Counted from the stretch's first letter, positions 9,301 to 17,791 are shown. The stretch: DNA of 50,125 bases from JBFIHF01 sp964411125 (GCA_964411125.1 CAYPJU010000044.1:1-50125), one strand, 5' to 3'. Numbers and translations are program-made. The notes: generated by a model from the letters alone, not told the origin.

Positions 9301-10021
9301 GAGCCAGATCCGGGCCCACCAATTCGAGGACGCCCGCAAGAACGCCGAAGCGTGGACGACGTTCGGCTCCCGGGACCCCGAGCCGCTCGTCTACATTGCG
9401 GAAACTTCGGCCCTGTACGAAGGCACGAACAGCTATTTCGACTATGTCCTCGACGCCCTCGAACAGGCCCCGCAGACCGGTTGGCTCGTGGAGTGGGCCC
9501 TCACAGCAGCCCGGACGGACCTTCGCCCCCGACTCACCTGCGCGCTCGAGGTCCAAAAGGCAGCGATGGCGGGCGAGCCGGCGGACATTCTGCGCTGCCC
9601 ACTGATGACCAACGTCGAGGAGTGGAGCGCCGAGGCCGACGAGGTCGACCCCTCCCTGGGCTCGGAGAAGGTCGATGACCGGGGTCAGTTGAGCATCGCA
9701 CTCACGCCGATCGACTCCACCGAAGACTTCGACCTCGTCGTCATCGAACCGTCCGGGCAGATGATCTGGTGGGGTGCACCCCGCGAGAACGCCCGCCCCT
9801 ACGACGTCCGCGGCGCTCGGACCGAACGCCTCGTCATCCCCCGAGTCCGCAAGGGCACCTACTCCATCCTGGCTGTCTCCAAGGAAAAGCGGACTGTCGA
9901 AGAATCGCAACCCGCCACCCTGAAGGTCGCCATCGACGCGGGAGGGAAAACCGCTACCTTCAATTCCGAAATGTCCCGGGAGACCCATTTCGTGGAAGTA
10001 GCCGAGGTGCAGTTTCATTGA
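6362..10021 (+). CDS. FecR-, VIT- and VWA-domain lipoprotein (1219 aa)
   Basis: Large envelope lipoprotein with lipobox LIAC (Cys19) followed by Asp residues. Domains in order: a FecR-like beta region at about residues 45-195; a VIT (inter-alpha-trypsin type) domain at about 225-345; a VWA domain starting near 464 with an intact MIDAS DRSGS (Asp470, Ser472, Ser474); a highly charged Lys/Arg/Glu coiled coil at about 800-857; a Gly/Met-rich flexible stretch near 900-925; and a C-terminal helical plus beta region of about 250 residues. VIT-VWA proteins bind protein partners through a metal ion, usually at the cell surface. This one overlaps the next lipoprotein gene by four bases, so the two are probably co-translated and may form one complex. 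The function is otherwise unknown. The FecR-like call is weaker than VIT and VWA. Confidence 0.85.
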   Translation: MRILPRHLAPLLFCALIACDDDAGNEAAVSSADRPAVQPQSDWVGSVSEVYAVDGAKVDAKFPGADDFSPVRARQPLPPGTVLQTVQGQRAEVRVPEGTIILGGSTVVTLGEGSIEIRQGRAVFRGREGEVQAKLGGGSATLSAPQGRLEALLQVRGDRGEVRIASGVATAGGVKATSGDRLIVSGGEFKAAPADDIGRAFDWANLGVEEDPWNSPGIGTFEIVGSRGRRLELASHRVAVELRGPVATTQITETFSNKADEESTAAFTFHIPPGAEVTRVSVAAGDEIYEGEYLPARESRPEDSIATKWGEAPANEPGLGKPIRLGIQLPPGANPEVLLQYTERLETTGDGYEYTLPMANDTGRDRLIGTFEFEAAIIGHQEDAAFDVIGYPVETKREDRGGASSTTVSLGARDFFQHGDLTIEYASGGDEVARAYAFEDSEGSRRAIVTLRPKLPSRTPKPRDFVLVVDRSGSMSEEAIELNRGLVTDLLYQLGDEDRAMVLACSAWCEAMGVSKLSPATTALADKVRASMKSLEGSGVTYPAEALRVVAKVLEEQGGEERETHLLFFGDGGATLGEIRPRVLEAMTQKLLRPFTPRITMVTIDRDQNHQLLEAIARGGSGSVVQLDPTMSSQAMALDLIGRHSRALLAEPTVELEGAALDSAAPVSLSAGEELVLAITPDQPKASLKLQGILDGEAWSQSYEVDLDGAPTSKTVGPLWAQAKIRKLQREESPDVAAIVDLSSTWRVDSAFTRMGLASATRGVGFEDHVRHNFELPVREPIDVEEPPGKRVRNKESDETALREKVESYKRQIAARKREAKQRDYEQALKDGKTKEEARKIAARKERRREAEAKKEGPPGKAGPLGGLSLPFLGGKGMDQLGEAERKVIAEQVSARTGDQAPGGAPSGAMGGMMGAGAMGAGMLGLPGASEAEEVKGPPPKILPREAAAPTTWEIERSRTHQSDLARSRGSREARARAIASQIRAHQFEDARKNAEAWTTFGSRDPEPLVYIAETSALYEGTNSYFDYVLDALEQAPQTGWLVEWALTAARTDLRPRLTCALEVQKAAMAGEPADILRCPLMTNVEEWSAEADEVDPSLGSEKVDDRGQLSIALTPIDSTEDFDLVVIEPSGQMIWWGAPRENARPYDVRGARTERLVIPRVRKGTYSILAVSKEKRTVEESQPATLKVAIDAGGKTATFNSEMSRETHFVEVAEVQFH

Positions 10022-10590
10022 GACGTCTCGAATACTTCGTGCTGCTACTCTCGTTGCTCCTCACTACCTTCGGCTGCGCTCCTCACGTACGACTCGACCC
10101 GATCGACCCCGCTGCCGAACTGCCCCGTCGCCAGCGGGCGTACGACCGCCTGCAACCGATCGGTCGCGGCCACGACATCTACGTGAAGGTGGTCGACGAC
10201 TCGGTCCGACACGAGATCGACACCGAGAAACTACGGCTCGCCGGCGGCGAAGTCGTGCATCATCCGAACGACCTCCTCCCCGTGGTCGATCCCGACTCGG
10301 CTACCGCAGCGGCGGCGCTGCAGTACGAGAAGTGGCAGTCGATCGACACCCTCTCTTACGTGCTCGCGGGAACGCTCCTCGGAGCCTCCGCCGGTGTGGC
10401 CGCCGCCTCCTGGCCCGAGCTGCGGGACGGATCGATGGGAGCGATCTGGGCTGTCGGCGGCCTCGCTTTCAGCGCCGTCGCAGTCCGGACGATCTTCGGG
10501 CTCGTCTCCTCGTCGAGGATGAACCGAGCCCGCCGAGAGGCTTTCGATGCGTACCCCACCGACCTGCGTGAGCACCTGCGGCTCGATTGA
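10018..10590 (+). CDS. Small lipoprotein coupled to the VIT-VWA protein
   Basis: The start is TTG at 10018, inside the stop of the preceding gene (TTGA overlap). It gives 190 residues with a strong signal peptide and lipobox, LLLTTFGCAP (Cys17). Two hydrophobic segments follow, near residues 116-133 and 140-160, rich in Gly/Ala, suggesting a membrane-embedded hairpin. There is no recognised domain. Translational coupling suggests it is a partner of the VIT-VWA lipoprotein. An alternative frame start far upstream (9769) lies inside the previous gene and is not credible. It ends 13 bases before the end of the convergent ccoS. Confidence 0.7.
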   Translation: MRRLEYFVLLLSLLLTTFGCAPHVRLDPIDPAAELPRRQRAYDRLQPIGRGHDIYVKVVDDSVRHEIDTEKLRLAGGEVVHHPNDLLPVVDPDSATAAAALQYEKWQSIDTLSYVLAGTLLGASAGVAAASWPELRDGSMGAIWAVGGLAFSAVAVRTIFGLVSSSRMNRARREAFDAYPTDLREHLRLD

Positions 10591-10603
10591 CCCACGAGGT
10601 CGA

Positions 10604-10741
10604 TCAGTCGTCCTCGAGCATTCGAATCGCCGGAGACTCGAGATCGTCGAACTGCCTGTCGCGCGCCGCCCAACGAAAGGCGATGACGAACCCGCCGGCG
10701 AGCGCCAGCGCCAGCGGCACGAGAAAGTACAAGACGCTCAT
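10604..10741 (-). CDS. ccoS: Cytochrome oxidase maturation protein CcoS
   Basis: A 45-residue protein with one N-terminal membrane helix (about 3-22) followed by the family signature WAARDRQFDDLESPAIRMLED. CcoS is needed for heme/copper insertion during cbb3 oxidase assembly in the inner membrane. The length matches the family. Its ATG overlaps the ccoI stop (ATGA), making it the last gene of the cbb3 operon. It is short and easily missed, but position and sequence agree. Confidence 0.88.
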   Translation of the reverse strand: MSVLYFLVPLALALAGGFVIAFRWAARDRQFDDLESPAIRMLEDD

Positions 10742-13089
10742 GCCGGCCCTCCGATGACGGCTCGGGCAACGACCGCCCGATCCGCCGGAGGCACGTGAGC
10801 GCGAGCCTGGCGGCGGGGTGCGCGAAGCGAAGACGCCACCACCGCGACCGAACTGAGTGGCATCGCCACCGCCGCGACGAGCGGTGTGACGAGTCCCAGA
10901 ATGGCGCCTGTCACGGCCAGGGCGTTGTACGTGGCGGAGAGACCGAGGTTCTGCCGGACCACTCTTCTCGTGTGGTCCGCCTCGTCGATCAACGCTATCA
11001 GGGGAGCGAGCCCGGCACGGCCAAGCTGGACGTCGGCGGCTCCTGCGTTCAGATCGGCGCCGCGGTACATCGCGACCCCGACGTCCGCCGCTTTCAGAGC
11101 CGCCGCGTCGTTCACCCCATCCCCCACCATCAGCACGCGCCGTCCCTCGGACTGAAGCATTTGCACCATCGAAAGTTTCTCCTCCGGGCTGCACCTCGCC
11201 CGGGCGCGTTCGGGAGCGATCCCGAGCCGGCTCGCCACCGCCTCTACGACCAGGGGATCGTCGCCCGATGCGATCCGCACGTCGACCCCGCGATTTCGCA
11301 ACGTCTCGACCGCCCGCAGGGTCTCGTCGCGGACTTCGTCCTCCAAGGTGATCGTCCCGTGGACCTCCCCCTCTACCCGAACGGAAAGCCGAGTTCGTGC
11401 GTCGACGGAGGGCTCTCCGACGACCTCGATCGTCCGACCACGAACTCTCCCTCTCACTCCTCGAGACATCGTCTCAAAATCGGTGACCTCGAGCTCCTCG
11501 TCCCACCGATCGAACGCTCTCGCGATCGGGTGGTCGCTGAGCCGCTCCACCGCGGCGACCTCGGCGAGGAGGGCCGCATCGACACCGTCCCGTTCGACGA
11601 CGTTCATCGCCCCTGTCGTCAGGGTCCCCGTCTTGTCGAGCAACGCCACGTCGACGCCGCCGAGGGTCTCGAACACCGCGTCGTTTCGGACGAAGATTCC
11701 GCGCTGGGCCGCCCTCCCCACCGCCGTACTGAAGGCCAGCGGGGTCGCCATCGCGAGGGCGCACGGACACGTCACGACGAGCAGCGCGACGACCCGTTCC
11801 ACCGTCTGCTCCGGCTCCGTCAGCCCCGTGACGACCGCGACGATGAGCGCCCCGATGAGGATCGCACCAATGAACCACGCCGCGAGCCGGTCGGCGAGCA
11901 TCACCACGGGCGCACGATGCCGGTCGGAATCGAGCACCCAACGGGTCAAACGCCCGAACCGCGTATCTTCACCGACCGCGGTCAACTGTACGGCGACGAA
12001 ACCGCTTACCGCCGCGGTCCCAGCAAAGATCGGGTGCGTGCGGTCGATGCGATGCACGCGGCTCTCACCCGTCAGATGCGACATGTCGACGTCAGCCTGC
12101 CCTTCGACGACGACACCGTCCCCCGGCGCGACGTCGCCTCGCCGAACCTCCACGACATCGCCGGCACGAAGCTCACTGACCGCGGTCACCTCGACCCCCG
12201 AGGCGCGGCGTACCCGCGCCGTAGTGGGGACGAGGGCCGACAACCTGTTCGTGGAATCGACGGCGATCCGAAGACCCCGTGTGTGGAGCCACCTCGCTCC
12301 GAGGAGCGCGGCGACGAGGACCGCCACCGAGTCGAACCAGACCTCTCCGGCACCGATGACCGTGTGGTACGCGCTCCCCGCAAATCCGACGAGCACGCCG
12401 AGCGCCACCGGCAGATCGACGTGAATCTTTCCGCGCCCGATCGTCCAGAGCGAGCTCGCCGCGCGCCGGAACACTTCCGCCCCGCCGTAGAAGACGACGC
12501 CCGCCGTGAGGACCAGCGACGCCCACCGCGCGGCGTGCCACAGGGCGCCGTCCGCCGGCCCGAGCCCGGCGTACAACGCGATCGCGATCAGCATCACGTT
12601 CATCGCCAGCGCCCAACACGTCCCCAAACGCGCCAGCGCCCGGCGCTCCGCGTCGACCCGTTCGGCTCCCTCTTCGCCGAGGGGGAATGGCGCGTAGCCG
12701 AACCGACCGAGCCAGCGGGCGACATCCTCGAAGCTAACCTCGCCCGGGCGCCAGCGGACGCGTAGACGTCCGCGACCGAGCTGGACGTCCGACTCGACGA
12801 CGCCGTCGAGGAGGGAGGGCATCTTCTGGATCAGCCAGACACAACCGGCGCAGTGGAGCCCGTCCACCCCCACCCACGCCTCGACGGTCCCGTCGCCGAG
12901 AGGTTCGACCGCCGGTTCGAAGGCGCGTCCGCCCCCCTCGACCGGCTGAACCCCGACCTTCCCACGCAGCGCGTAGAAACGATCGAGGCCACCGTCGTGG
13001 AGCGCGGTGAAGACCGTTTCACACCCGGTGCAACAGAACTCCGCGCCCGGGTAGGAGACCTCCTCGCCGCAGTGGCGGCACTCACTCAT
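10738..13089 (-). CDS. ccoI: Copper-translocating P1B-type ATPase CcoI/FixI
   Basis: Inner-membrane ATPase that supplies copper for cbb3 oxidase assembly. It is 783 residues from ATG 13089. The Cys-rich N-terminus has CRHC and FCCTGC, followed by an HMA-type motif GLHCAGC, the eight-helix core with the ion-selective CPC (TCPCALAMATP), the phosphorylation site DKTGTLT and the hinge GDGVNDAAAL. This is the standard CcoI order. A further in-frame ATG at 13119 exists, but 13089 is preferred because the Cys-rich domain begins there. At 13089 the gene overlaps the end of ccoH by eight bases, and its own stop overlaps ccoS. Confidence 0.92.
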   Translation of the reverse strand: MSECRHCGEEVSYPGAEFCCTGCETVFTALHDGGLDRFYALRGKVGVQPVEGGGRAFEPAVEPLGDGTVEAWVGVDGLHCAGCVWLIQKMPSLLDGVVESDVQLGRGRLRVRWRPGEVSFEDVARWLGRFGYAPFPLGEEGAERVDAERRALARLGTCWALAMNVMLIAIALYAGLGPADGALWHAARWASLVLTAGVVFYGGAEVFRRAASSLWTIGRGKIHVDLPVALGVLVGFAGSAYHTVIGAGEVWFDSVAVLVAALLGARWLHTRGLRIAVDSTNRLSALVPTTARVRRASGVEVTAVSELRAGDVVEVRRGDVAPGDGVVVEGQADVDMSHLTGESRVHRIDRTHPIFAGTAAVSGFVAVQLTAVGEDTRFGRLTRWVLDSDRHRAPVVMLADRLAAWFIGAILIGALIVAVVTGLTEPEQTVERVVALLVVTCPCALAMATPLAFSTAVGRAAQRGIFVRNDAVFETLGGVDVALLDKTGTLTTGAMNVVERDGVDAALLAEVAAVERLSDHPIARAFDRWDEELEVTDFETMSRGVRGRVRGRTIEVVGEPSVDARTRLSVRVEGEVHGTITLEDEVRDETLRAVETLRNRGVDVRIASGDDPLVVEAVASRLGIAPERARARCSPEEKLSMVQMLQSEGRRVLMVGDGVNDAAALKAADVGVAMYRGADLNAGAADVQLGRAGLAPLIALIDEADHTRRVVRQNLGLSATYNALAVTGAILGLVTPLVAAVAMPLSSVAVVASSLRAPRRQARAHVPPADRAVVARAVIGGPA

Positions 13090-13309
13090 CGATCCCCACC
13101 GTCCGCAGAGCGCGGCCATCGCGTTCGGCAGCGACCCTCGCCTGGTCGTCGTCCCACGTCTTGGACTTTTCGTAGTAGTCGGGGACGATCTGGGCGCCCC
13201 CGTCGCTGGACGCTTTCACCAGCAACACGATGTGCGCGATGACGCTCATCACGAGGATGCCGACCACGAGGCCGGGGTAGAGAATCTGGGGGGGGATTCG
13301 TCGAATCAT
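13082..13309 (-). CDS. ccoH: FixH/CcoH family protein
   Basis: A 75-residue protein with one membrane helix (about residues 9-30) and the FixH-type segment VPDYYEKSKTWDDDQ. CcoH interacts with CcoN and CcoI during cbb3 assembly. The start at ATG 13309 lies four bases after the end of ccoG and puts the helix at the N-terminus; the longer upstream frame is an Arg/Ser-rich shadow of ccoG. It is shorter than the enterobacterial or rhizobial FixH (about 150 residues), keeping only the anchor and first conserved part. Confidence 0.85.
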   Translation of the reverse strand: MIRRIPPQILYPGLVVGILVMSVIAHIVLLVKASSDGGAQIVPDYYEKSKTWDDDQARVAAERDGRALRTVGIDE

Positions 13310-13313
13310 CACG

Positions 13314-14738
13314 TCACTCCGAAGGTCCGAGCAGGACGAACTCGGCGCTGGTCTGGGTGTCGGGCCCGTCGACGACGAACGTCGCCGCCGCGGTTCCCGC
13401 AGAAAATGCATCGACCGGCGTCACGACCCATGCCTCGACACGGCGGGTCTCTCCGGCCGGAACGGCGAGCTGTTGCGGTCCGACGAGCGTCACTGCGGTC
13501 TCCGCAGGGGTCGACGCGTGGATCGTGAAAGTACGGTCTTCGTTCGACCGGTTCTGCACACGGAACCGCAGCCGGTTCGAGACCTTGCCGTCCTGCATCA
13601 CGGTGAACGGGGCACCGACGGCGCGGCCAACATCGACCTCGACCGCCTTGCGGTGCGAGAGCACCCAGGCGAACGCACCGAGCAGGACGGCGAGGAGCGC
13701 CGCATAGGCGACGACCCGCGGCCGCAGCACCCGCGCAGGCTCGCGTTCGATCTGATTCTCGGAACTGTATCGAATCAGCCCGATCGGTTTGTCGACGCCG
13801 ATCATGATCGCGTCGCAGGCGTCGATGCATTGGGTGCACCCGATGCACTCCATCTGGAGTCCATCGCGGATGTCGATACCCGTCGGGCAGGTTCGCACGC
13901 ACGCTTTGCAATCGATGCAGTCACCGAGCGCGATCGGTTCGCCCGCCTTCTCCGCTTTGCGCTGGGCCGCGCTCCGCCGTCCGCGCGGTTCACCGCGCGT
14001 CGGGTCGTAGCTGACGATCAGCGAGTCACGGTCCTGCAGAACCGATTGGAAGCGAGCGTAGGGGCACGTGATCGTGCACATCTGCTCGCGGAAGAAGCCG
14101 AAGTCGAACAGCACCAACGCGCTCGTCCCCGCCATCATCAAAAAGAAGCCCCAGTGCTCCGACGGATCCCCCTGCATCCAGACGAGCAGTCGATCCCAGC
14201 CGACGAAGTACGCGACGAAGACGTGCGCGATCGCGACGGAGAAGAGGGTGAAGACCGTCCACTTGCCGATCTTTCGCGCCGTCCGATCGAGCGTGTTCGG
14301 TCCTTCGTCGCGACGGCGGCGTGCGCTCGCCTTCCCTTCGAAGAACCGTTCCACCGGCCGGTAGACGAACTCGAGATAGACGGTTTGCGGACATGCCCAA
14401 CCACACCAGACGCGGCCGAAGAGCGCCGTGAAGAGGAAGACGCCGACCATCACGCAGAGCAGGAAGATCATCAGCAAGAGCGTGTCGGTCGGATAGAGCG
14501 TCAGGCCGAAGAAGGTGAATTCGCGCGCCATGACGTCGAGCAGCACCGCGGGGCGCCCGCCGATGCGAACGATCGGCAGCGCAACGAAGAACGCGATGAG
14601 TGACCACGCCACGACCCGGCGGCTGCGCAGGAAGCGACCGGCCGACAACACCGGATAGAGCCAACGGCGCTTCCCGTCGCGGTGAAGCGTGGAGAGGACC
14701 TCGTCGGGCGACTCCAGGATTTTGGGTGCGTCACCCAT
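13314..14738 (-). CDS. ccoG: Cytochrome c oxidase accessory protein CcoG (FixG), polyferredoxin-type copper reductase
   Basis: A 474-residue inner-membrane protein. It has several membrane helices in the N-terminal half, the conserved WCGWACPQT motif, two 4Fe-4S sets (CIDCKACVRTCP and CIGCTQCIDACD) and a C-terminal Ig-like periplasmic domain. CcoG is described as a Cu(II) reductase feeding cbb3 biogenesis. ATG 14738 overlaps the ccoP stop by eight bases and places the usual short cytoplasmic N-terminus before the first helix. The frame extends 79 more codons upstream, but that part is Arg-rich shadow of ccoP. Confidence 0.92.
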   Translation of the reverse strand: MGDAPKILESPDEVLSTLHRDGKRRWLYPVLSAGRFLRSRRVVAWSLIAFFVALPIVRIGGRPAVLLDVMAREFTFFGLTLYPTDTLLLMIFLLCVMVGVFLFTALFGRVWCGWACPQTVYLEFVYRPVERFFEGKASARRRRDEGPNTLDRTARKIGKWTVFTLFSVAIAHVFVAYFVGWDRLLVWMQGDPSEHWGFFLMMAGTSALVLFDFGFFREQMCTITCPYARFQSVLQDRDSLIVSYDPTRGEPRGRRSAAQRKAEKAGEPIALGDCIDCKACVRTCPTGIDIRDGLQMECIGCTQCIDACDAIMIGVDKPIGLIRYSSENQIEREPARVLRPRVVAYAALLAVLLGAFAWVLSHRKAVEVDVGRAVGAPFTVMQDGKVSNRLRFRVQNRSNEDRTFTIHASTPAETAVTLVGPQQLAVPAGETRRVEAWVVTPVDAFSAGTAAATFVVDGPDTQTSAEFVLLGPSE

Positions 14739-15417
14739 CCGACTCGGCTCCTTCTGGATCGGTGCCGGCGTCCGGACCGGCGCTCGGCGCGCTCGGTTCG
14801 GTACCAGCCGCTTCGGGTGCGGCTCCCTCCCCCGCCCCCTCCATGATCTCGCCCTGCGGCTCCTTGCCACCGGCGACGTTGGTTCCGCGCAGGCTCTCGA
14901 CGAAGGCGACGACCGCGAGCACTTCGCTCCGCGGGAGAATGGAGCCCCACGCCGGCATCCCGTTCGCCGGGACACCTTCGTCGACGACGCGGTAGACGTC
15001 GGTCGGCTCGTACCCGTGAATCCAGACCCGGTCCGTCAGGTTGGGTCCGATCAGTCCCTGCCCCTTGTCGCCGTGGCACGCTGCGCACTGCATCTTGAAG
15101 ACGCTCTCGCCCTTCTTGATGTTGGAGCCGTCCGTCACGACGCCGGCGAGCATCTCAGGGGTCACTGGCGGGGCGGCCGCCTGCACCGCGGCGGCGAGCT
15201 TCTGCTGCACCGCGACCTCGGCCCGCAGGTCGTCCTCGACGTCCGGGATGAAAGCGAGCTGCAAGCCCACCACGTAGACGCCCGACCAGACGACGGTGGC
15301 GACGAAGATCCACGTCCACCAGCCCGGCATCGGGTTGTCGAACTCGCGGATGCCGTCGTACTCGTGCGTCGTCAGGACGTCCTCGTCGATCGGCTTGTCG
15401 ATAGTCGTCTCGCTCAT
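14731..15417 (-). CDS. ccoP: cbb3 oxidase subunit CcoP, monoheme form
   Basis: A 228-residue protein with the family N-terminus (EYDGIREFDNPMPGWW), one membrane helix (about 34-52) and a periplasmic cytochrome c domain. Only one heme site is present, CAACH (Cys111, Cys114, His115), with a likely Met ligand in GMPAWG near residue 153. Proteobacterial CcoP normally has two CxxCH. Here the second cytochrome domain is absent and replaced by an Ala/Glu/Gly/Pro tail after about residue 180. The protein donates electrons to CcoO/CcoN. ATG 15417 overlaps ccoQ by four bases (ATGA). Confidence 0.9.
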   Translation of the reverse strand: MSETTIDKPIDEDVLTTHEYDGIREFDNPMPGWWTWIFVATVVWSGVYVVGLQLAFIPDVEDDLRAEVAVQQKLAAAVQAAAPPVTPEMLAGVVTDGSNIKKGESVFKMQCAACHGDKGQGLIGPNLTDRVWIHGYEPTDVYRVVDEGVPANGMPAWGSILPRSEVLAVVAFVESLRGTNVAGGKEPQGEIMEGAGEGAAPEAAGTEPSAPSAGPDAGTDPEGAESDG

Positions 15418-15584
15418 CGAGACACCTCCTTTCCTTCCTCGAGCGGCAGCGATGCGTGCTCGTCCCACCGGTCACCCCGGGCGAGGACGCGCAGCGCGAC
15501 GATCGCGAAGGTGACGAAAAAGATCAGAATTCCGAGCTCTGCGAAGCCCTCGAGCCCCGCGTTCTGCATGACGTCTCGCATCAT
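15414..15584 (-). CDS. ccoQ: cbb3 oxidase small subunit CcoQ-like
   Basis: A 56-residue protein with a single membrane helix (about residues 15-33) and a charged C-terminus, located exactly where ccoQ sits between ccoO and ccoP. CcoQ stabilises the CcoNOP complex. Its ATG overlaps the ccoNO stop and its stop overlaps ccoP, so it is translated within the operon. Sequence signal in CcoQ is always weak, so the call rests on size, helix and position. Confidence 0.78.
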   Translation of the reverse strand: MMRDVMQNAGLEGFAELGILIFFVTFAIVALRVLARGDRWDEHASLPLEEGKEVSR

Positions 15585-17791
15585 CACTGACCTCCTTCGG
15601 CCACGGTGTAGATGTCGGTGCCGAGCCGCTGAAGATAGGCGACCAGCGCGACGATTTCTTTGTCGGCGAGCCCGGCGGGCCCGCTCTGGGCTTCGATTTC
15701 GGCAGCGATCTCCGCGGCCTGGGCGCGCGCGAGATCCTCCGCGTTGTCGGCGGTCGACACGTCGTACGGAACGTTGAGCGCCATCATCGCCTCGACCTTC
15801 TGGCCCGTCTTCGACAGGTCGAGCTCGTCCTCGAGCAGGAAGGCGTAGGGCGGCATCACCGAACGGGGGCTCGTCGAGCGAGGATCCTCCATGTGCCGGA
15901 CGTGCCACAGATGCGGGTACTTTCCGCCCACACGCGCGAGGTCCGGCCCGTTGCGTTTCGAGCCCCACTGGAACGGGTGGTCGTAGATCGACTCACCCGC
16001 TTTGGAGTACTCACCGTAGCGCTCGATCTCGTGCGCCATCGGCCGGATCATCTGCGAGTGGCAGTTGTAGCAACCCTCGCGGACGTAGATGTCGCGCCCT
16101 TCCAGCTCGAGCGGCGTGTATGGCTTCACTCGCTCGAGGGTCGGGATGTTCGGCTTCACGAGGACCGCGGGGATGAACTCGATGATCGTCCCCGTGAGGA
16201 CCGCACCGGTCGTCAGAACCGTGAAGATGATCGGTGCCGCTTCCAGCGCGCGGTGCTTTCCTTCGCGAATGATCTCGTCGAGCCGGAAGAGCGACTCGTC
16301 GTAGGTCTGCGCCGGAGCACGCTTCGCCTTCGGCTTGCGCCAGGTCGGCGCGGGGACCAGCACCTCGGTGTCGCCGAGGTCCTTCGCGCGATGGCGGATG
16401 GTCATCACCATGTTGTAGGCGCACATGAACGCGCCGGAGAGGAAGAGCAACCCGCCCACGAGCCGCACCCAGTAGAAGGGCATCAACTGCACCACGGTCT
16501 CCATGAAGTCCGGGTACATCAGGCGGCCAGTCTCGTCGAAGGCGCGCCACATGAGGCCCTGCGTGATGCCGGAGCTGTACATCGCGATGACGTAGAGCAG
16601 GATGCCGACCGTGCCGATCCAGAAGTGCGCGTTCGCGAGCCGCTGGGAGTAGAGCTTCGTCTTCCACAGACGGGGAAGGAGCCAGTAGATCATCCCGAAG
16701 GTCATGAAGCCGTTCCAGCCGAGCGCTCCGGCATGAACGTGGGCGATCGTCCAGTCGGTGTAGTGGCTCAGCGAGTTGATGAGCTTCACCGACAGCATCG
16801 GGCCCTCGAAGGTCGACATGCCGTAGAAGGTGATGCCGACGACGAAGAACTTCAGGACGGGATCGTCACGCAGCTTGTGCCACGCTCCGCGCAGCGTGAA
16901 GAGACCGTTGATCATTCCGCCCCAGCTCGGCATCCAGAGCATCACGCTGAAGACCATCCCGAGCGTCGACGCCCACTCCGGCAGAGCCGTGTAGTGAAGG
17001 TGATGCGGGCCCGCCCAGATGTAGAGGAAGACGAGCGACCAGAAGTGCACGATCGATAGACGGTACGAGAAGACCGGTCGATCGGCCGCTTTCGGCAGGA
17101 AGTAGTACATCAGCCCGAGAAACGGCGTCGTCAGCACGAACGCCACCGCGTTGTGCCCGTACCACCACTGCACCATCGCGTCCTGAACACCGCCGAAGAT
17201 CGGGTAGCTCTCCGTCAGCCCCACCGGGATGACCAGATTGTTCACGATGTGCAGGATCGCGATCGTGACGACCGATGCGATGTAGAACCAGATCGCGACG
17301 TAGAGGTGCTTCTCGCGGCGCTTGATGATCGTCCCGAAGAAGTTCACCGCGAAGACGACCCACACGACCGTGATCAACAGGTCGATGGGCCACTCCATCT
17401 CCGCGTACTCCTTCCCCTGGGTGATCCCGAGAGGCAGAGTGACCGCGGTCAGTACGATGACCGCCTGCCACCCCCAGAAGTGGATGCGGCTCAGGACGTC
17501 GTTGAACATCCGCGTCTTCAGGAGCCGCTGCATCGAATAGTAGATCGCCGCAAAGACCGCGTTCCCCGCGAACGCGAAGATCACCGCGTCCGTGTGTACC
17601 GGCCGCAAGCGGCCGAACGTCAGGTAGCGCGACTGGTTCGCGGGCCACCACGCGAGCTCCAGGGCGAGCCATGCGCCGGCGAGCATCCCGACGATCCCCC
17701 ACACGACCGTGACCATGACGAACCATCGCGTCACCTGGTCGTCGTATGCGACGCGCTCGGTCCCTTCCGGAACGTTTCCTTCTCCCTTCAC
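15584..17791 (-). CDS. ccoNO: Fused cbb3 cytochrome c oxidase subunits I and II (CcoN-CcoO)
   Basis: A single 735-residue chain. Residues 1 to about 485 are CcoN, the heme-copper catalytic subunit with about 12-14 helices, visible in WWYGHNAVAF (heme/CuB His), GPHHLHYT and HVHAGALGWNG. From about 500 it continues as CcoO: one helix, then CYNCH near residue 572 for heme c, and MRPM-type ligands (SQMIRPMAHE). The fusion is in frame with no stop. The start is GTG at 17791 with GAGGAG five bases upstream; the frame remains open 335 codons further but that part is antisense to the transporter gene. First gene of the operon; terminal reduction of O2 with high affinity in the inner membrane. Confidence 0.92.
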   Translation of the reverse strand: MKGEGNVPEGTERVAYDDQVTRWFVMVTVVWGIVGMLAGAWLALELAWWPANQSRYLTFGRLRPVHTDAVIFAFAGNAVFAAIYYSMQRLLKTRMFNDVLSRIHFWGWQAVIVLTAVTLPLGITQGKEYAEMEWPIDLLITVVWVVFAVNFFGTIIKRREKHLYVAIWFYIASVVTIAILHIVNNLVIPVGLTESYPIFGGVQDAMVQWWYGHNAVAFVLTTPFLGLMYYFLPKAADRPVFSYRLSIVHFWSLVFLYIWAGPHHLHYTALPEWASTLGMVFSVMLWMPSWGGMINGLFTLRGAWHKLRDDPVLKFFVVGITFYGMSTFEGPMLSVKLINSLSHYTDWTIAHVHAGALGWNGFMTFGMIYWLLPRLWKTKLYSQRLANAHFWIGTVGILLYVIAMYSSGITQGLMWRAFDETGRLMYPDFMETVVQLMPFYWVRLVGGLLFLSGAFMCAYNMVMTIRHRAKDLGDTEVLVPAPTWRKPKAKRAPAQTYDESLFRLDEIIREGKHRALEAAPIIFTVLTTGAVLTGTIIEFIPAVLVKPNIPTLERVKPYTPLELEGRDIYVREGCYNCHSQMIRPMAHEIERYGEYSKAGESIYDHPFQWGSKRNGPDLARVGGKYPHLWHVRHMEDPRSTSPRSVMPPYAFLLEDELDLSKTGQKVEAMMALNVPYDVSTADNAEDLARAQAAEIAAEIEAQSGPAGLADKEIVALVAYLQRLGTDIYTVAEGGQ

